Under the pieces are notes generated by a model, which did not search any database, had not been told where the DNA came from, and saw only the letters and a program-made list of their open reading frames with translations. The translations under genes were made by a program, and so were the position numbers. This document shows, piece after piece, positions 1 through 8,543 of a stretch of 50,142 nucleotides of DNA. Source of the DNA: Deltaproteobacteria bacterium (GTDB lineage: Bacteria > Myxococcota_A > Polyangia > Polyangiales > JAFGIB01). Positions within the stretch are counted from its first letter, which is position 1. Each line of letters starts with the position of its first letter. The DNA lies in assembly GCA_016929805.1 (NCBI GenBank), contig JAFGIB010000401.1:1-50142 (forward strand). Direction: 5' to 3'.

Positions 1-78
1 AGAGCAATAACTGCAAGAGCTTTTGTCTCTTCTCTGAAAGTCGGAGGATCTCTTTTTTGTATTTTTTGAGATTTTTGT

Positions 79-107
79 TTGACATTTTCATCTGAAGCCT
101 ATACATA
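79..107 (+). promoter_or_regulatory. possible sigma-70-type promoter
   Basis: A perfect TTGACA at 79-84 is followed after 17 bases by TACATA at 102-107, or after 15 bases by TATACA at 100-105. The surroundings are AT-rich. The -35 is consensus and the -10 is weak. It points at the small frame starting at 148 and perhaps at the fibre-like gene beginning near 527. AT-rich sequence gives such matches by chance. Confidence 0.25.
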
Positions 108-147
108 GAAATATAATAATATAGCATAGGCTATAGGACAGCGCAAG

Positions 148-306
148 ATGAAACTTCAACCATCGCTGACGAGAAAAGCCGGTCTAAGAAAGATGGTTCT
201 GGATGCTCATCCCATCATTCAACATTTTATTGAACTACTAAGGATCCACGATGTCATCAGCTCATATATAAAGTCTGATAAACGTCCGACGGTCCGGAGT
301 ACTTGA
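148..306 (+). pseudogene. short orphan reading frame, possible transposase remnant
   Basis: This 52-codon ATG frame has a plausible helical middle (HPIIQHFIELLRIHDVISSY) and then stops. It loosely recalls the N-terminal helix pattern of IS1634-type (DUF4277) transposases, but no downstream frame continues the match. There is no clear ribosome binding site. I list it only as a possible remnant at the edge of the eCIS locus; it may equally be non-coding. Confidence 0.15.
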
Positions 307-526
307 CCGTGTTTGACGGACAAACCGGCGCTGAGCTTATGACGGTCAGCTTTGATGTTCCGCTCGGAACCGTGTCTTCTTAGGGCGACGACTATGGCAA
401 TCGAGTGGATCGTTTTTTGGCATCGGCGGCGTTCGTCAGCGATCTGGACATGGGTCAAGAGGCAAGCGGTCGACGGAGCATCAATATGGCCTGTTATTTC
501 CAATTAACCCCATTTTCTATATTTTA

Positions 527-1748
527 ATGCGGATTATAAACCGAGCTGACGGAACATTTCGCGGGGTCGTCGAGAAGGCATTCAGCCCAAGACGTCGACG
601 CAGCGGCGCAAACTGGATCTCCCAATTCCCTAACAGCTGGAACCGTGAGAACTCAACTCAACGCGCTATTAGACCATATCAACGGTCACGAAAACGAACC
701 CAACAACGCGCATCCCGCGTCTGCGATTCCTTATTCCGCTGGACCAAACTGGTCCGACGGAACACCGAATCCCTCGGGATCGGCACAAGGCCAACTCGAT
801 AATATAATAGCGAATCTAATATCCACAACCGGGCAACGAGGTGCTGGTAAGATTACCGCTCCCGCCACGAACAACTGGGCCGACGGAACAACCAACCCGG
901 CAGTTAGGCTAGACCAAAGGATAGACAAAATCGTTTCCGATCTAACATCTATGACGGGAGAATCCGGCGCCGGCAAGATAACGGCTCCGGCGAGAAGCGG
1001 TTCCCCGGATTCTCTAACTTCCGGAACTTTAGCGCAACAACTCACTCAAATACTGTCGCTTCTAAACGCAAGAGGACGACTCAACGCCAAACAGACCTGG
1101 ACTCAGCAGCAAACCTTTCAGGGAAACAGCTCCGATTCAGCTATTCTTATTTCCCCGCAAACCGAACCTTCCGCTCGTCCCAACGGCTCGATCTATTACG
1201 ATTCGTCGAATCACTCTATCTACTCTATTTGCGATGGAGATAGACGTATCGTCTCAAAACGACCCGGGATCCGGTCTTTCCACTTAAGTCTTCCCGACGG
1301 ACAATCTCAGTGGTCTTCCTCCGCTAGTCGTCCCGGCTGGGACTACAGCGGAAAGTTTTGGAACGGCCGAGTCGACTCGCAGTGGCTCTATTTCGGCCTG
1401 AACAGCAATCTTATATGCCTTAATCACATGAACTTATCGCTGTGGATGGTTAGCATTTATGTTCGCGTAAAACCGGGAGTCGCGCGAAGTGGTAGTAACC
1501 GGATGCGCGTTCAATTTTGTACGTACGCGGGATCGACGACCAGTGATCCCGTTGTGCTCGCGGAAGCCTATGACGACGGAACCAATAACTGGCAAAACAT
1601 TGGACTAAGCGATATCAACTGGAAGGCCAGCACCGAAGGGAACGAGTATTTTATTCAGGTTCGCTGCGGCGTAGACGGCGGAACCCATCAGACGGACAGT
1701 CTATGCTATATTTTGGTTTGGTATAACGATTTGGAGAATTTGCCCTAG
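527..1748 (+). CDS. tail-fibre-like protein, apparent frameshift near the 5' end
   Basis: This gene resembles the receptor-binding fibres found with contractile injection systems. The long frame is open from the GTG at 645 (367 residues), but the same frame is coding-like back to 540. It contains the block TGSPNSLTAGT upstream of 645, which matches SGSPDSLTSGT later in the same protein. No ATG, GTG or TTG lies in that extension. The upstream frame from the ATG at 527 instead encodes NRADGT, matching the NWADGT and NWSDGT of the internal repeats. Joining 527 to the main frame needs a one-base shift, best placed near 585-605. The N-terminal half has two 42-residue repeats, then a short heptad-like helix and a beta-rich C-terminal domain of about 140 residues, probably the receptor-binding head. 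The shift may be a real mutation, a programmed event or a sequencing error. Confidence 0.6.
747..998 (+). repeat. two tandem 126-base coding repeats in the fibre-like gene
   Basis: The units start at 747 and 873. Both encode NW(S/A)DGT.NP at the front and GAGKITAPA at the end, with a coiled-coil-like stretch between (QLDNIIANL and QRIDKIVSDL). This is the usual form of a trimeric fibre shaft built by unit duplication. The DNA copies have diverged in the middle, so the duplication is not recent. Confidence 0.7.
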
Positions 1749-1877
1749 AAAGGGTTGAGTTAGTTCCTTATGAACGCTCGTAGAATCATTTTGTGTCCTC
1801 GGATGTATTAACGGTTTCTTGTCTCGCAAAGCCGTTAGTGAAGCGTGGTGGGGCAATTGAAGCAATCGAATAGGGCG

Positions 1878-2054
1878 CTAATACCCCAGCAGTAGATACT
1901 TCAGATTATCGAAGGATCTGGCGCGTTGTCGTATATCGACTTGGGCGGTTTTGCCCCGGCTAAAGCGATCTTCTTTCAGATAACCTCTAGTAATTCGAAG
2001 CGTTTCATCCGCCTGCGAATTGGCATTGTTTATGCTCTTTCGACCTTGAGCCAC
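1878..2054 (-). pseudogene. 58-codon minus-strand frame, unrecognised, probably a fragment
   Basis: The frame starts with GTG at 2054 and stops at 1878. The product is strongly charged and helical (ANSQADETLRITRGYLKEDR then RQRARSFDNLKYLLLGY) and reads like the C terminus of a real protein more than a random frame. The frame stays open a little upstream of the GTG without any better start. It overlaps the candidate promoter and the ribosome binding site of the gene at 2071, which argues against it being an intact gene. No family is recognised. Confidence 0.2.
2020..2036 (+). promoter_or_regulatory. candidate sigma-54 (-24/-12) promoter of the eCIS operon
   Basis: The sequence TTGGCATTGTTTATGCT keeps the required GG (2022-2023) and GC (2034-2035) separated by exactly ten bases. 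It agrees with the YTGGCACGRNNNTTGCW consensus at 11 of the 14 informative positions by eye. Transcription would begin near 2047, just ahead of the ATG at 2071. A sigma-54 activator is encoded at 30482-31552. No such element was noticed ahead of the effector or the KAP gene. No enhancer repeats were identified. Confidence 0.45.
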
Positions 2055-2070
2055 CGCTTCAGAAGGAGAA

Positions 2071-2334
2071 ATGAAAAAAGTCCCAAAAGATAGAATCGCG
2101 GCTATGGCAGATGAAATAAGAGCCTATCTCGAATCGCATCCGAGGCAGATGGATACTCTTAGAGGAATCGTTACCTGGTGGTGGGAGCTTGAGCGTTATC
2201 GACAAACAGGACTGGCTGTCGAAAAGGCGCTTGAACGATTGCTAGAAGAGGGAATTGTTCGGACCAGAGAAACAGGTGGTGAAATGCTTTTTTGTCTAAT
2301 GAAGGACAAGGAAAAGGACGAGGAAAGTCAATGA
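2071..2334 (+). CDS. small winged-helix-like protein at the head of the eCIS operon
   Basis: This 87-residue protein has a strong ribosome binding site (AGAAGGAG just before the ATG). Predicted helices run at about residues 11-22, 27-40 and 46-62. They are followed by a short basic wing (RTRETGGEMLF) and a charged tail. The layout is that of a winged-helix domain, which could bind DNA as a local regulator or act as a protein-protein module. I do not recognise the family and see no catalytic motif. It is the first gene after the candidate sigma-54 promoter and lies 73 bases ahead of the sheath gene. Confidence 0.6.
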   Translation: MKKVPKDRIAAMADEIRAYLESHPRQMDTLRGIVTWWWELERYRQTGLAVEKALERLLEEGIVRTRETGGEMLFCLMKDKEKDEESQ

Positions 2335-2407
2335 GATTACTAAATAGACAAGATATTCGAAGACGGACCGCATCGAACGACCTTGCAAGGCGGGCGAGGA
2401 GGTAGAT

Positions 2408-5074
2408 ATGGCAACGATCAATTACGCGAACCCCGGTGTTTATATCGAGGAGAAAGAGAGTGGGGCTCGACCCATCGAAGTAGCGGGAACGTCAACGGCG
2501 GCGTTTTTGGGGCTTACCACGACCGGGGTCGCCAATAAACCGACACCTGTCGAAAGCTATAAGGAATACGAAGAACAATTCGGAGGGGTTTCGGAAAACG
2601 GTACGGACCCAGGGGACTTAATGGCTCTTTCCACACGTGCCTTTTTCCACAACGGCGGGCGCAACGCGTATATCGTAAATGTTTGTAATGGCGGCGCGAA
2701 AAGCAAAGCGACCTTAAAGGCCGGCCGCGGCGGCAACGCCATATCGCTTTTTGACGTTGAAGCTAAGGGAATAGGAAAACAAGGAGATAACATCGAGGTT
2801 GTGCTTGAACCAAAAGACGGCCCTGGATCCGGTTATTTCTCGATGACGGTGAAGGTGAAAGGCGTAACCAAAGACGAATATAAATCGCTTCCGCTCGCTC
2901 CGGGGCTTGAAGGAAGTTTGGAACAAGTAGTCAACATTCGATCTAAATTCGTCGCTTTAAAGAAGCCCGGTAGTACGTTGCCGAATGGCGCATCGACCGC
3001 GGACTTTGTAGAAGAGGTAAAGGCCTACTTAGAGGACTACACGTTTACGTCAGTTAAGATTGGATTCACGAATGATGATATTGGATCGTTACGAAACTCA
3101 ACAGAGGTCGCCCTAAAAATATCGGGTATTTCAGAAGTGCCGGGCGGAGCGCTATCTTTAACCAATCTTGATTCGGCCAAGATAGACGAGTCTAGAAAAC
3201 TATTTCAGACCGAAATAGAGAAATCTTTGCTTGATACACCGTATAAAAAGGTACCCGTAATTTGTAAAATCGTGGCGAACGGCACTTCCAGACAACTGAA
3301 ATGTATTCTTAAGACTACAGAGCCGAATACCGTCATTGAATTTATTAATAGTCCCGTGAATCAGGTTTCATCCGAAGATCGATCAACTTTGCTTTCACGG
3401 CTCATCAGCGGTCGTAACTTATCTAATCCGTCAGACGACCTAAAAACAGCAGTCCTATCCGGAGAAATAACCCAATTCGATCCTACTAGGCTTCGAAACG
3501 GAGTCTTAAACCTCCGTATCGGCGTCGAATTCGGCCGAACCGTGAAGTTTGACAGCGATCAAATAAACGCTAGCACGACGCTGCGAAGACTTGCTGAAAT
3601 AGCAACCGAGCAACTGAATAAGGACGAACTTCCCATACCGCGCGCGACCTTACCGACGGCAGAGTTCGTAAATGATCCAACCCCTTCGAACCAATATTGC
3701 AAGGTCTCCTTTGGGCCTGATGCGCCACAAAATGCGTTATTGGTAACCGATGACCTTAACGAAAACTTTTTCGCTCCAATTGAAGATGCGTCGGCTTGGA
3801 AAATCACATTACCTTCTCCAGCACCTAAATCCATTTCTTTTCGTCTAAAACCGAGCAGCGAAGATGAAAATATAATAGGTTTTTCTGTTTCAGACGAATC
3901 AAACCTAGATTTATCTAAGCTATTTCAGGCTTTCAACACCCAGATGGAACTGCTTTCAAAAAAGGCGCAATCGCAAGCTAATCGAAGCGCTAAAGTCGAA
4001 GCCATCGACGACTGCCTACTGATTTGGGATCCCGGAAACGACGTCTCCGTCCTTACCTCGGTCGCGTCCGAAGCGGCGAATATACTCCATCTGACCTCCT
4101 CGTACGGAGCGGTTACAAAAGCCCTTAACGACATTCAAGAGACCCTCGCAATCATAGAAACTCTAACAGGCGGGGTCAACGGTGACGAAGGAGGGTTAAC
4201 GGATTATTCAGACGCTCTACAAGAACTCGAAAGGCTAACCGACGTTTCCATCATTTGTTTACCCGGAAATCCCTGGGACAAGGGAATGTCAACACGCTCT
4301 TGGGAAATCGTAGAGGCAGCCATCGCCCACGCGGAAAGACAAAAAGACCGTTTGGTAATTGTGGATCCGCCGGAAACTAAGGTCGGCGTTGAGAAGTGGA
4401 TAAAAGCATACGATGTACAAAACGCCAACCTCCCAACCTCTAGCTACTCGGTAGTTTACTACCCGTGGCTCGAGGTGCCGGTCGGCAAAAGTTCGAACGT
4501 AAAAGTCCCCCCATGCGGGTTCGCCGCGGGGATTTGGTCCCGAACCGACCTGGAAAGGGGCGTTTGGAAGGCTCCCGCCGGTGTGGACGCCCGAATCTAT
4601 GGAGCTGAAGAATTAGTGCATGACCTCACGGACATCCAAGGTGGCGCGTTGAATCTTCAGGGAGTCAACTGCCTTAGAAACCTCACGGGCTACGGGCAGG
4701 TGGTTTGGGGCGGCCGTACGCGAGCCACGTTGACCGAGCCGCAGTGGCGTTATCTCCCGGTACGCCGCACCGCGGCGATGATCGAGGACAGTCTGCGCGA
4801 CGCGCTACTTTGGGCCGTGCATCAACCCAATAAGCAGGATCTCTGGTCCGCCCTCAAGCTCAATATTGAAGCATTTATGAACCGCCTGTTTCGTGCGGGC
4901 GCGTTTCAGCCGCAGGCAGCGCGGGATGCGTATTTTGTCAAATGCGGGCTCGGCATCACCATGACGCAAGCGGATATCGACGCGGGAGTTGTACGGGTAC
5001 AGGTCGGGTTCGCGCCGGTCAAGCCCGCCGAGTTCGTGGTGATTACTATCGAGCAAATAAACGAGAATAGGTGA
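2408..5074 (+). CDS. contractile tail sheath protein
   Basis: This is the outer sheath that contracts to drive the inner tube into a target. The N terminus (NPGVYIEEKESGARPIEVAG) is the classic sheath signature of T4-, Afp- and PVC-like systems. The C-terminal third, from about residue 610, is also typical: LTDVSIICLPG, then RYLPVRRTAAMIEDSL, FMNRLFRAGAF and a final GFAPVKPAEFVVITIEQ. At 888 residues it is much longer than a minimal sheath (about 350-500). The extra is a central insert at roughly residues 110-590, more AT-rich and unlike the core. It is probably one or more surface domains facing outward. A good ribosome binding site (GAGGAGG) precedes the ATG. It is the only sheath gene seen, whereas Afp and PVC loci carry several. 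Confidence 0.95.
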   Translation: MATINYANPGVYIEEKESGARPIEVAGTSTAAFLGLTTTGVANKPTPVESYKEYEEQFGGVSENGTDPGDLMALSTRAFFHNGGRNAYIVNVCNGGAKSKATLKAGRGGNAISLFDVEAKGIGKQGDNIEVVLEPKDGPGSGYFSMTVKVKGVTKDEYKSLPLAPGLEGSLEQVVNIRSKFVALKKPGSTLPNGASTADFVEEVKAYLEDYTFTSVKIGFTNDDIGSLRNSTEVALKISGISEVPGGALSLTNLDSAKIDESRKLFQTEIEKSLLDTPYKKVPVICKIVANGTSRQLKCILKTTEPNTVIEFINSPVNQVSSEDRSTLLSRLISGRNLSNPSDDLKTAVLSGEITQFDPTRLRNGVLNLRIGVEFGRTVKFDSDQINASTTLRRLAEIATEQLNKDELPIPRATLPTAEFVNDPTPSNQYCKVSFGPDAPQNALLVTDDLNENFFAPIEDASAWKITLPSPAPKSISFRLKPSSEDENIIGFSVSDESNLDLSKLFQAFNTQMELLSKKAQSQANRSAKVEAIDDCLLIWDPGNDVSVLTSVASEAANILHLTSSYGAVTKALNDIQETLAIIETLTGGVNGDEGGLTDYSDALQELERLTDVSIICLPGNPWDKGMSTRSWEIVEAAIAHAERQKDRLVIVDPPETKVGVEKWIKAYDVQNANLPTSSYSVVYYPWLEVPVGKSSNVKVPPCGFAAGIWSRTDLERGVWKAPAGVDARIYGAEELVHDLTDIQGGALNLQGVNCLRNLTGYGQVVWGGRTRATLTEPQWRYLPVRRTAAMIEDSLRDALLWAVHQPNKQDLWSALKLNIEAFMNRLFRAGAFQPQAARDAYFVKCGLGITMTQADIDAGVVRVQVGFAPVKPAEFVVITIEQINENR

Positions 5075-5078
5075 GAAC

Positions 5079-5594
5079 ATGGCAAACGATACATCTATCA
5101 AAGCATTCCGCTACGATCCATACCGCACCTTTCGCTTTCAGGTCAGTATTGACGGAAACGTGGTGGCGGGATTGCGCAAGATGACCGCGCTCAAAAAGAC
5201 GACCGAAGCCGTGGCGTGGCGGATCGCGGGCGACCCGACCCACGAACGCAAGCTCCCGGGAGGGACCAAGTTCGAGCCGGTCACTTTGGAGCAGGGATTG
5301 ACCATGGACACAACCTTCGAAGACTGGGCAAATAAGGTCAACCAGCTCAACGATCCCATGTCGCTCGCCGAGTTTAGAAAGAACGTAATTATAAATGTTA
5401 TGAATATGCAGGGCGAGATCGCGATTAGCTATAAGCTGTTCGACGCATGGGTGTCGGAGTACCAGGCCCTTCCGGATCTGGACGCGGGCACGACCAACGC
5501 CGTGGGAATACAGAGCATCAAGATAGAGCACGAAGGGTGGGAACGCGACCCGGACGTTAAGGATACGACGCCTCGCATGCCGAGACGCGGATAG
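5079..5594 (+). CDS. tail tube protein (gp19/Afp1-like)
   Basis: This 171-residue protein forms the inner tube that is expelled when the sheath contracts. The N-terminal part reads FRYDPYRTFRFQVSIDGNVV, followed by AGLRKMTALKKTTE and a later TLEQGLTMDTTFEDWANKV. This is the usual pattern of phage-tail-region tube proteins related to Hcp and gp19. It ends with IEHEGWERDP, also typical. It starts four bases after the sheath stop. It is the only small tube gene in the operon; the longer CIS-tube relative at 10206 probably forms the tube-baseplate junction. Confidence 0.93.
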   Translation: MANDTSIKAFRYDPYRTFRFQVSIDGNVVAGLRKMTALKKTTEAVAWRIAGDPTHERKLPGGTKFEPVTLEQGLTMDTTFEDWANKVNQLNDPMSLAEFRKNVIINVMNMQGEIAISYKLFDAWVSEYQALPDLDAGTTNAVGIQSIKIEHEGWERDPDVKDTTPRMPRRG

Positions 5595-5600
5595 TGAACT

Positions 5601-6422
5601 ATGAGCGCTACGGCGTTACTACCCGGGGGTATTATTCGCAACGGTCAAAACCACCGAATCGCCTGCTTTCGACCCATTACCGGATCGGTGGAGATGGCTA
5701 TCGCTTCAAGTGAACGCGAAGCGAGTTCGATACCGGCTTGGGTATCGGGGGTTTTGGCCGCTGCCGTTGAAAAGGTTGGTGAATTGCCTATGAGCCCAGG
5801 GTTGGCGGACGAGATGTCGGTCGGAGACCGTATGTTTCTGATGATACAGCTTGGAATCCTACTCAACGGCGACGACACTTGGCTAACCACTTCGTGCGAG
5901 GCCTGCGAAGAGCGATTTGATCTTTGTATCAGACGATCAGCTATCGCCGTTAGAAGCGCTAGTCCCACATATCCAGTTACATCGGTAGATCTAAACGGAA
6001 CCGCCGTTCTCGTAAGAGCGCCGACGGGGGCTGATCAGAGATGGTTATGCGCCTGTCAACCCCCACGGCCTGAACAAGTGCTCCTAAAGAGATGTTTAAC
6101 GACAGAGGAAGGAGCATCACTAGACGACCAATTCGTTATGTCGTTGAGTGAGTCTGACCGCGTTGCTCTTGAGCTCGCTATCGAGGAGATGGGACCTGAG
6201 GTTCAATGCGTGTTTAATGTGGTGTGTCCGGAATGCGGCTACGCCGGGCAAATCGCGTTTGATCCCTATTGGCGCAATGGAACAGCGGTTGATTTGGACG
6301 AAGAGATCCACGCCCTGGCCTTCTATTATCACTGGAGCGAGCCAGAGATTCTCGCCATCACCCGAGAGCGAAAACGCAGGTATCTCGAGTTGGTCGATCA
6401 GGAACGCGGGCGGTATGTCTGA
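5601..6422 (+). CDS. baseplate assembly chaperone-like protein (T4 base-plate family)
   Basis: This 273-residue protein resembles the phage T4 baseplate hub assembly family (PF12322 type) kept after the tube gene in many eCIS loci. Two cysteine pairs are visible, CEACEERFDLC and CPECGYAG, which suggest a zinc-binding site. The C terminus (HWSEPEILAITRERKRRYLE) is a typical family ending. In related systems the protein helps build the baseplate hub and may not stay in the particle. It starts seven bases after the tube gene and overlaps the next start by eight bases, so translation is probably coupled. Confidence 0.75.
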   Translation: MSATALLPGGIIRNGQNHRIACFRPITGSVEMAIASSEREASSIPAWVSGVLAAAVEKVGELPMSPGLADEMSVGDRMFLMIQLGILLNGDDTWLTTSCEACEERFDLCIRRSAIAVRSASPTYPVTSVDLNGTAVLVRAPTGADQRWLCACQPPRPEQVLLKRCLTTEEGASLDDQFVMSLSESDRVALELAIEEMGPEVQCVFNVVCPECGYAGQIAFDPYWRNGTAVDLDEEIHALAFYYHWSEPEILAITRERKRRYLELVDQERGRYV

Positions 6423-7494
6423 TTTCTTAAAGAATATCGTGGATGACGCCTACGGTCGCACCCCCCGGCCTTTGAAGCCTCTGATTCAAAAGCCCGAGCA
6501 GAGTCCGAGAATACCTCTGGTTGAAGCTGAAGAGAGCGCGAACTATGAACCTCTATCGAACCGTGCGACAAATCACGACAAAAGAATCGAAACGCAGAAC
6601 CGCGATTCAGTAACTCTCGGATCAGCCTCGCGTACGGTTGGTTCCGAATCGGCGTCTATAGCTGAACCCGTCGACGAAATATACATCCATTCGGGGGAGC
6701 GCCGGGCTAAAAGAACTGAACCAATCGAGCCTCTTGAAACCGCTCGCTATTCAGATTCGGAGCCGAAAAAGATCGACCCGCCGAGACAGCGTTCAATCGC
6801 GGAACTATCCGATGTAACCGAAGATTCAAATAGCGGATATAACAATGTCGCGCCGCACGATAACGAACGCGCGCCGTCGAAAACATCGCGTCTTGGCTCG
6901 TTCGTCATCCATAACGAACAAGTCCTTTTGAACAGCGAAGCGAGCTACTCTCAAATTTCAAAAGAACCGAAGTTATCGGCTAAACACGGTTCGAGGAAAG
7001 ACGTTGAGGTGTCGTCGATCCCTATCGAGATTGAAAACAATCAGAACGCGCGCCAGAAACCGTTCGACGTCCCCGGAACCGCCGCGGTGAACGAACGCGA
7101 TAGGAGCGGGGCCCACCTACCGAATTCCGATCGATCCGCTACCTCACCGCGAGAAAGTAACCGTGCAAGAAGAACAGACGGTGGCCCGGGGAATATAAGT
7201 CCTATTGGCGCCGCTGGCGTCAAGGTGGCGAACGAAGCTTCTCGCCGAGTCGATCAAACGGTTCGCGAAGCGGAGAACGCACAGCGCCAGATGAGCCGAA
7301 GCATGAAACATGTATCCGGCGTTCGATCGAAAAGCCAATCGACGTCGGCGACGCAGAAGGAACCGTCGGTTTACATTGGCCGGGTCGACATCATTGTTGA
7401 ATCGCCCGCGACGAGTCCCGAGCGCGTTTCGATCAACTCGCGCGATAGTGAGCGGACTTTTGATATGAGCGCGTCTTTTATGAGGAGGCTTTAA
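6415..7494 (+). CDS. long disordered eCIS protein with conserved-looking C-terminal tail
   Basis: The ATG at 6415 overlaps the preceding stop (ATGTCTGA), which makes it the preferred start; the same frame is open further upstream, but there it lies inside the neighbouring gene. The 359-residue product begins SDFLKNIVDDAYGR. It then runs for about 270 residues through low-complexity sequence rich in serine, arginine, glutamate and asparagine with no clear fold. It ends in a structured segment (VYIGRVDIIVESP). Proteins of this look often sit between the chaperone and the Pvc16-like gene in eCIS loci, but the role is unknown to me. A scaffold or length-controlling role is possible because no other tape-measure candidate is seen. 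No homology supports that. Confidence 0.6.
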   Translation: MSDFLKNIVDDAYGRTPRPLKPLIQKPEQSPRIPLVEAEESANYEPLSNRATNHDKRIETQNRDSVTLGSASRTVGSESASIAEPVDEIYIHSGERRAKRTEPIEPLETARYSDSEPKKIDPPRQRSIAELSDVTEDSNSGYNNVAPHDNERAPSKTSRLGSFVIHNEQVLLNSEASYSQISKEPKLSAKHGSRKDVEVSSIPIEIENNQNARQKPFDVPGTAAVNERDRSGAHLPNSDRSATSPRESNRARRTDGGPGNISPIGAAGVKVANEASRRVDQTVREAENAQRQMSRSMKHVSGVRSKSQSTSATQKEPSVYIGRVDIIVESPATSPERVSINSRDSERTFDMSASFMRRL

Positions 7495-7496
7495 GC

Positions 7497-8543
7497 ATGC
7501 AAGCCTCGACGTTGTCCATGGCCGCCAGGGGTTTAAGGGCCCATCTTGAATCCAATACCGAGCTTGAGGCAACGGACGTCGGATTTGAGCATCCCGCTTC
7601 AACGCGATTTTCCGGCACGGACACTCCCACGTTCAGTATTTTCTTTTATAAGATTTTTTCAGCCGGCAATAACAGCGACGACCATCCCGGCCGGCCCCTT
7701 GACGTAATCGTCCATTGTATTCTCACGCCGCTGTCCAAAAAGTCCACCAACGGCGATAACGATATCTTTCCGGGCGAAAAAGATCTGAGAATCCTGGGCC
7801 AAGTGATGCAGTGCATGCATCAAAAACCTAGATTCAACCTGATCGACGAAGGCGATCGATCGGTTTGCGAAGTAGAGATCATCCCTGTCGACTTGAGCGC
7901 CGAAGAGCTCAACAAAATCGTTCCTACTCCCCCCGAGGAAGGGTTTCGACCGACGGTAGCCTACGCGCTTTCGCTCGTACCCATTCCACTCGAGCTTCCC
8001 CCGATCTCGGGTCCTTTGGTCGACATAGTTACTTATAGCGTTAACCCGGACGCGGACCCGTCAATACCGATGCCAATGGCGGAGACGGTGACGCGCGCGC
8101 AAAAGCTTATCGAAAAGCCGGTCTTCGACGAACCCTGGAAACCCCATCTATATGTTCTAGATGAGCAAGGACATCCCGGCTACGCGCTACAAGTGGCGAC
8201 TAACCAAAATTCGTACAATGTATGCTTACTGCCAGCCGGTCCTGCCACGGCCGTGAGTGAGGAGCAGAAACGGATCGAGCTCGTTAAAACTACTTGGAGC
8301 CCCTTTACCCGAGAAAACGTGTTCGAGGAAATCATCGAGACAGCGATCGCCGTAAATGAAGTGACTCCCACCGTGGATTACCGGGGTCAAGCGCTAGCTG
8401 TAACGCTGGATACTTCGATGTCCTGTCAATACTTGTTTCGCGCTCAGCGTTCGCTTGGCGACGGCGACGGCGGCGGCAACGGCGACGATAAGGTCAAGAG
8501 CAATGCATGCCTCGTTACCGTGGTGCGCGAGGGGTTGGAATGA
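7497..8543 (+). CDS. Pvc16/Afp16-like tail terminator (DUF4255)
   Basis: This 348-residue protein matches the DUF4255 (Pvc16 N-terminal) family, which caps the tube-sheath end away from the baseplate and helps end tail growth. The N-terminal part is characteristic: LSMAARGLRAHLESNTELE, then PTFSIFFYKIF and a block ending LDVIVHCILTP. The second half (from about residue 210) is beta-rich and less familiar. A glycine/aspartate run (GDGDGGGNGDD) lies near the end. A clear GAGGAGG precedes the ATG. The stop overlaps the AAA+ gene start in an ATGA arrangement. Confidence 0.85.
   Translation: MQASTLSMAARGLRAHLESNTELEATDVGFEHPASTRFSGTDTPTFSIFFYKIFSAGNNSDDHPGRPLDVIVHCILTPLSKKSTNGDNDIFPGEKDLRILGQVMQCMHQKPRFNLIDEGDRSVCEVEIIPVDLSAEELNKIVPTPPEEGFRPTVAYALSLVPIPLELPPISGPLVDIVTYSVNPDADPSIPMPMAETVTRAQKLIEKPVFDEPWKPHLYVLDEQGHPGYALQVATNQNSYNVCLLPAGPATAVSEEQKRIELVKTTWSPFTRENVFEEIIETAIAVNEVTPTVDYRGQALAVTLDTSMSCQYLFRAQRSLGDGDGGGNGDDKVKSNACLVTVVREGLE

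Larger units (their letters stand above)
1..526. other. left-edge region with no confident gene
   Basis: This stretch precedes the fibre-like gene. It holds a possible promoter (79-107) and a 52-codon reading frame (148-306). After that, frames on both strands are short or unlike known proteins. A minus-strand 94-codon frame (219-503) has no recognisable family and no convincing start signal. The appearance suits degraded DNA at the border of an inserted locus, but I cannot name its source. Confidence 0.4.
1749..2070. other. intergenic region upstream of the eCIS operon
   Basis: Between the fibre-like gene and the first operon gene there is no plus-strand gene. The stretch contains the candidate sigma-54 promoter at 2020-2036 and a 58-codon frame on the minus strand (1878-2054). 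Nothing else is recognised. Confidence 0.5.

Noticed and set aside
6148..6414. Upstream part of the long frame leading into the disordered protein
   Set aside because: It lies wholly inside the chaperone gene in another frame; the ATG at 6415 with stop overlap is the natural start.
8507..8539. Eleven-codon N-terminal extension of the AAA+ ATPase
   Set aside because: The ATG at 8540 forms an ATGA overlap like other junctions in the operon; the extension lies inside the previous gene.
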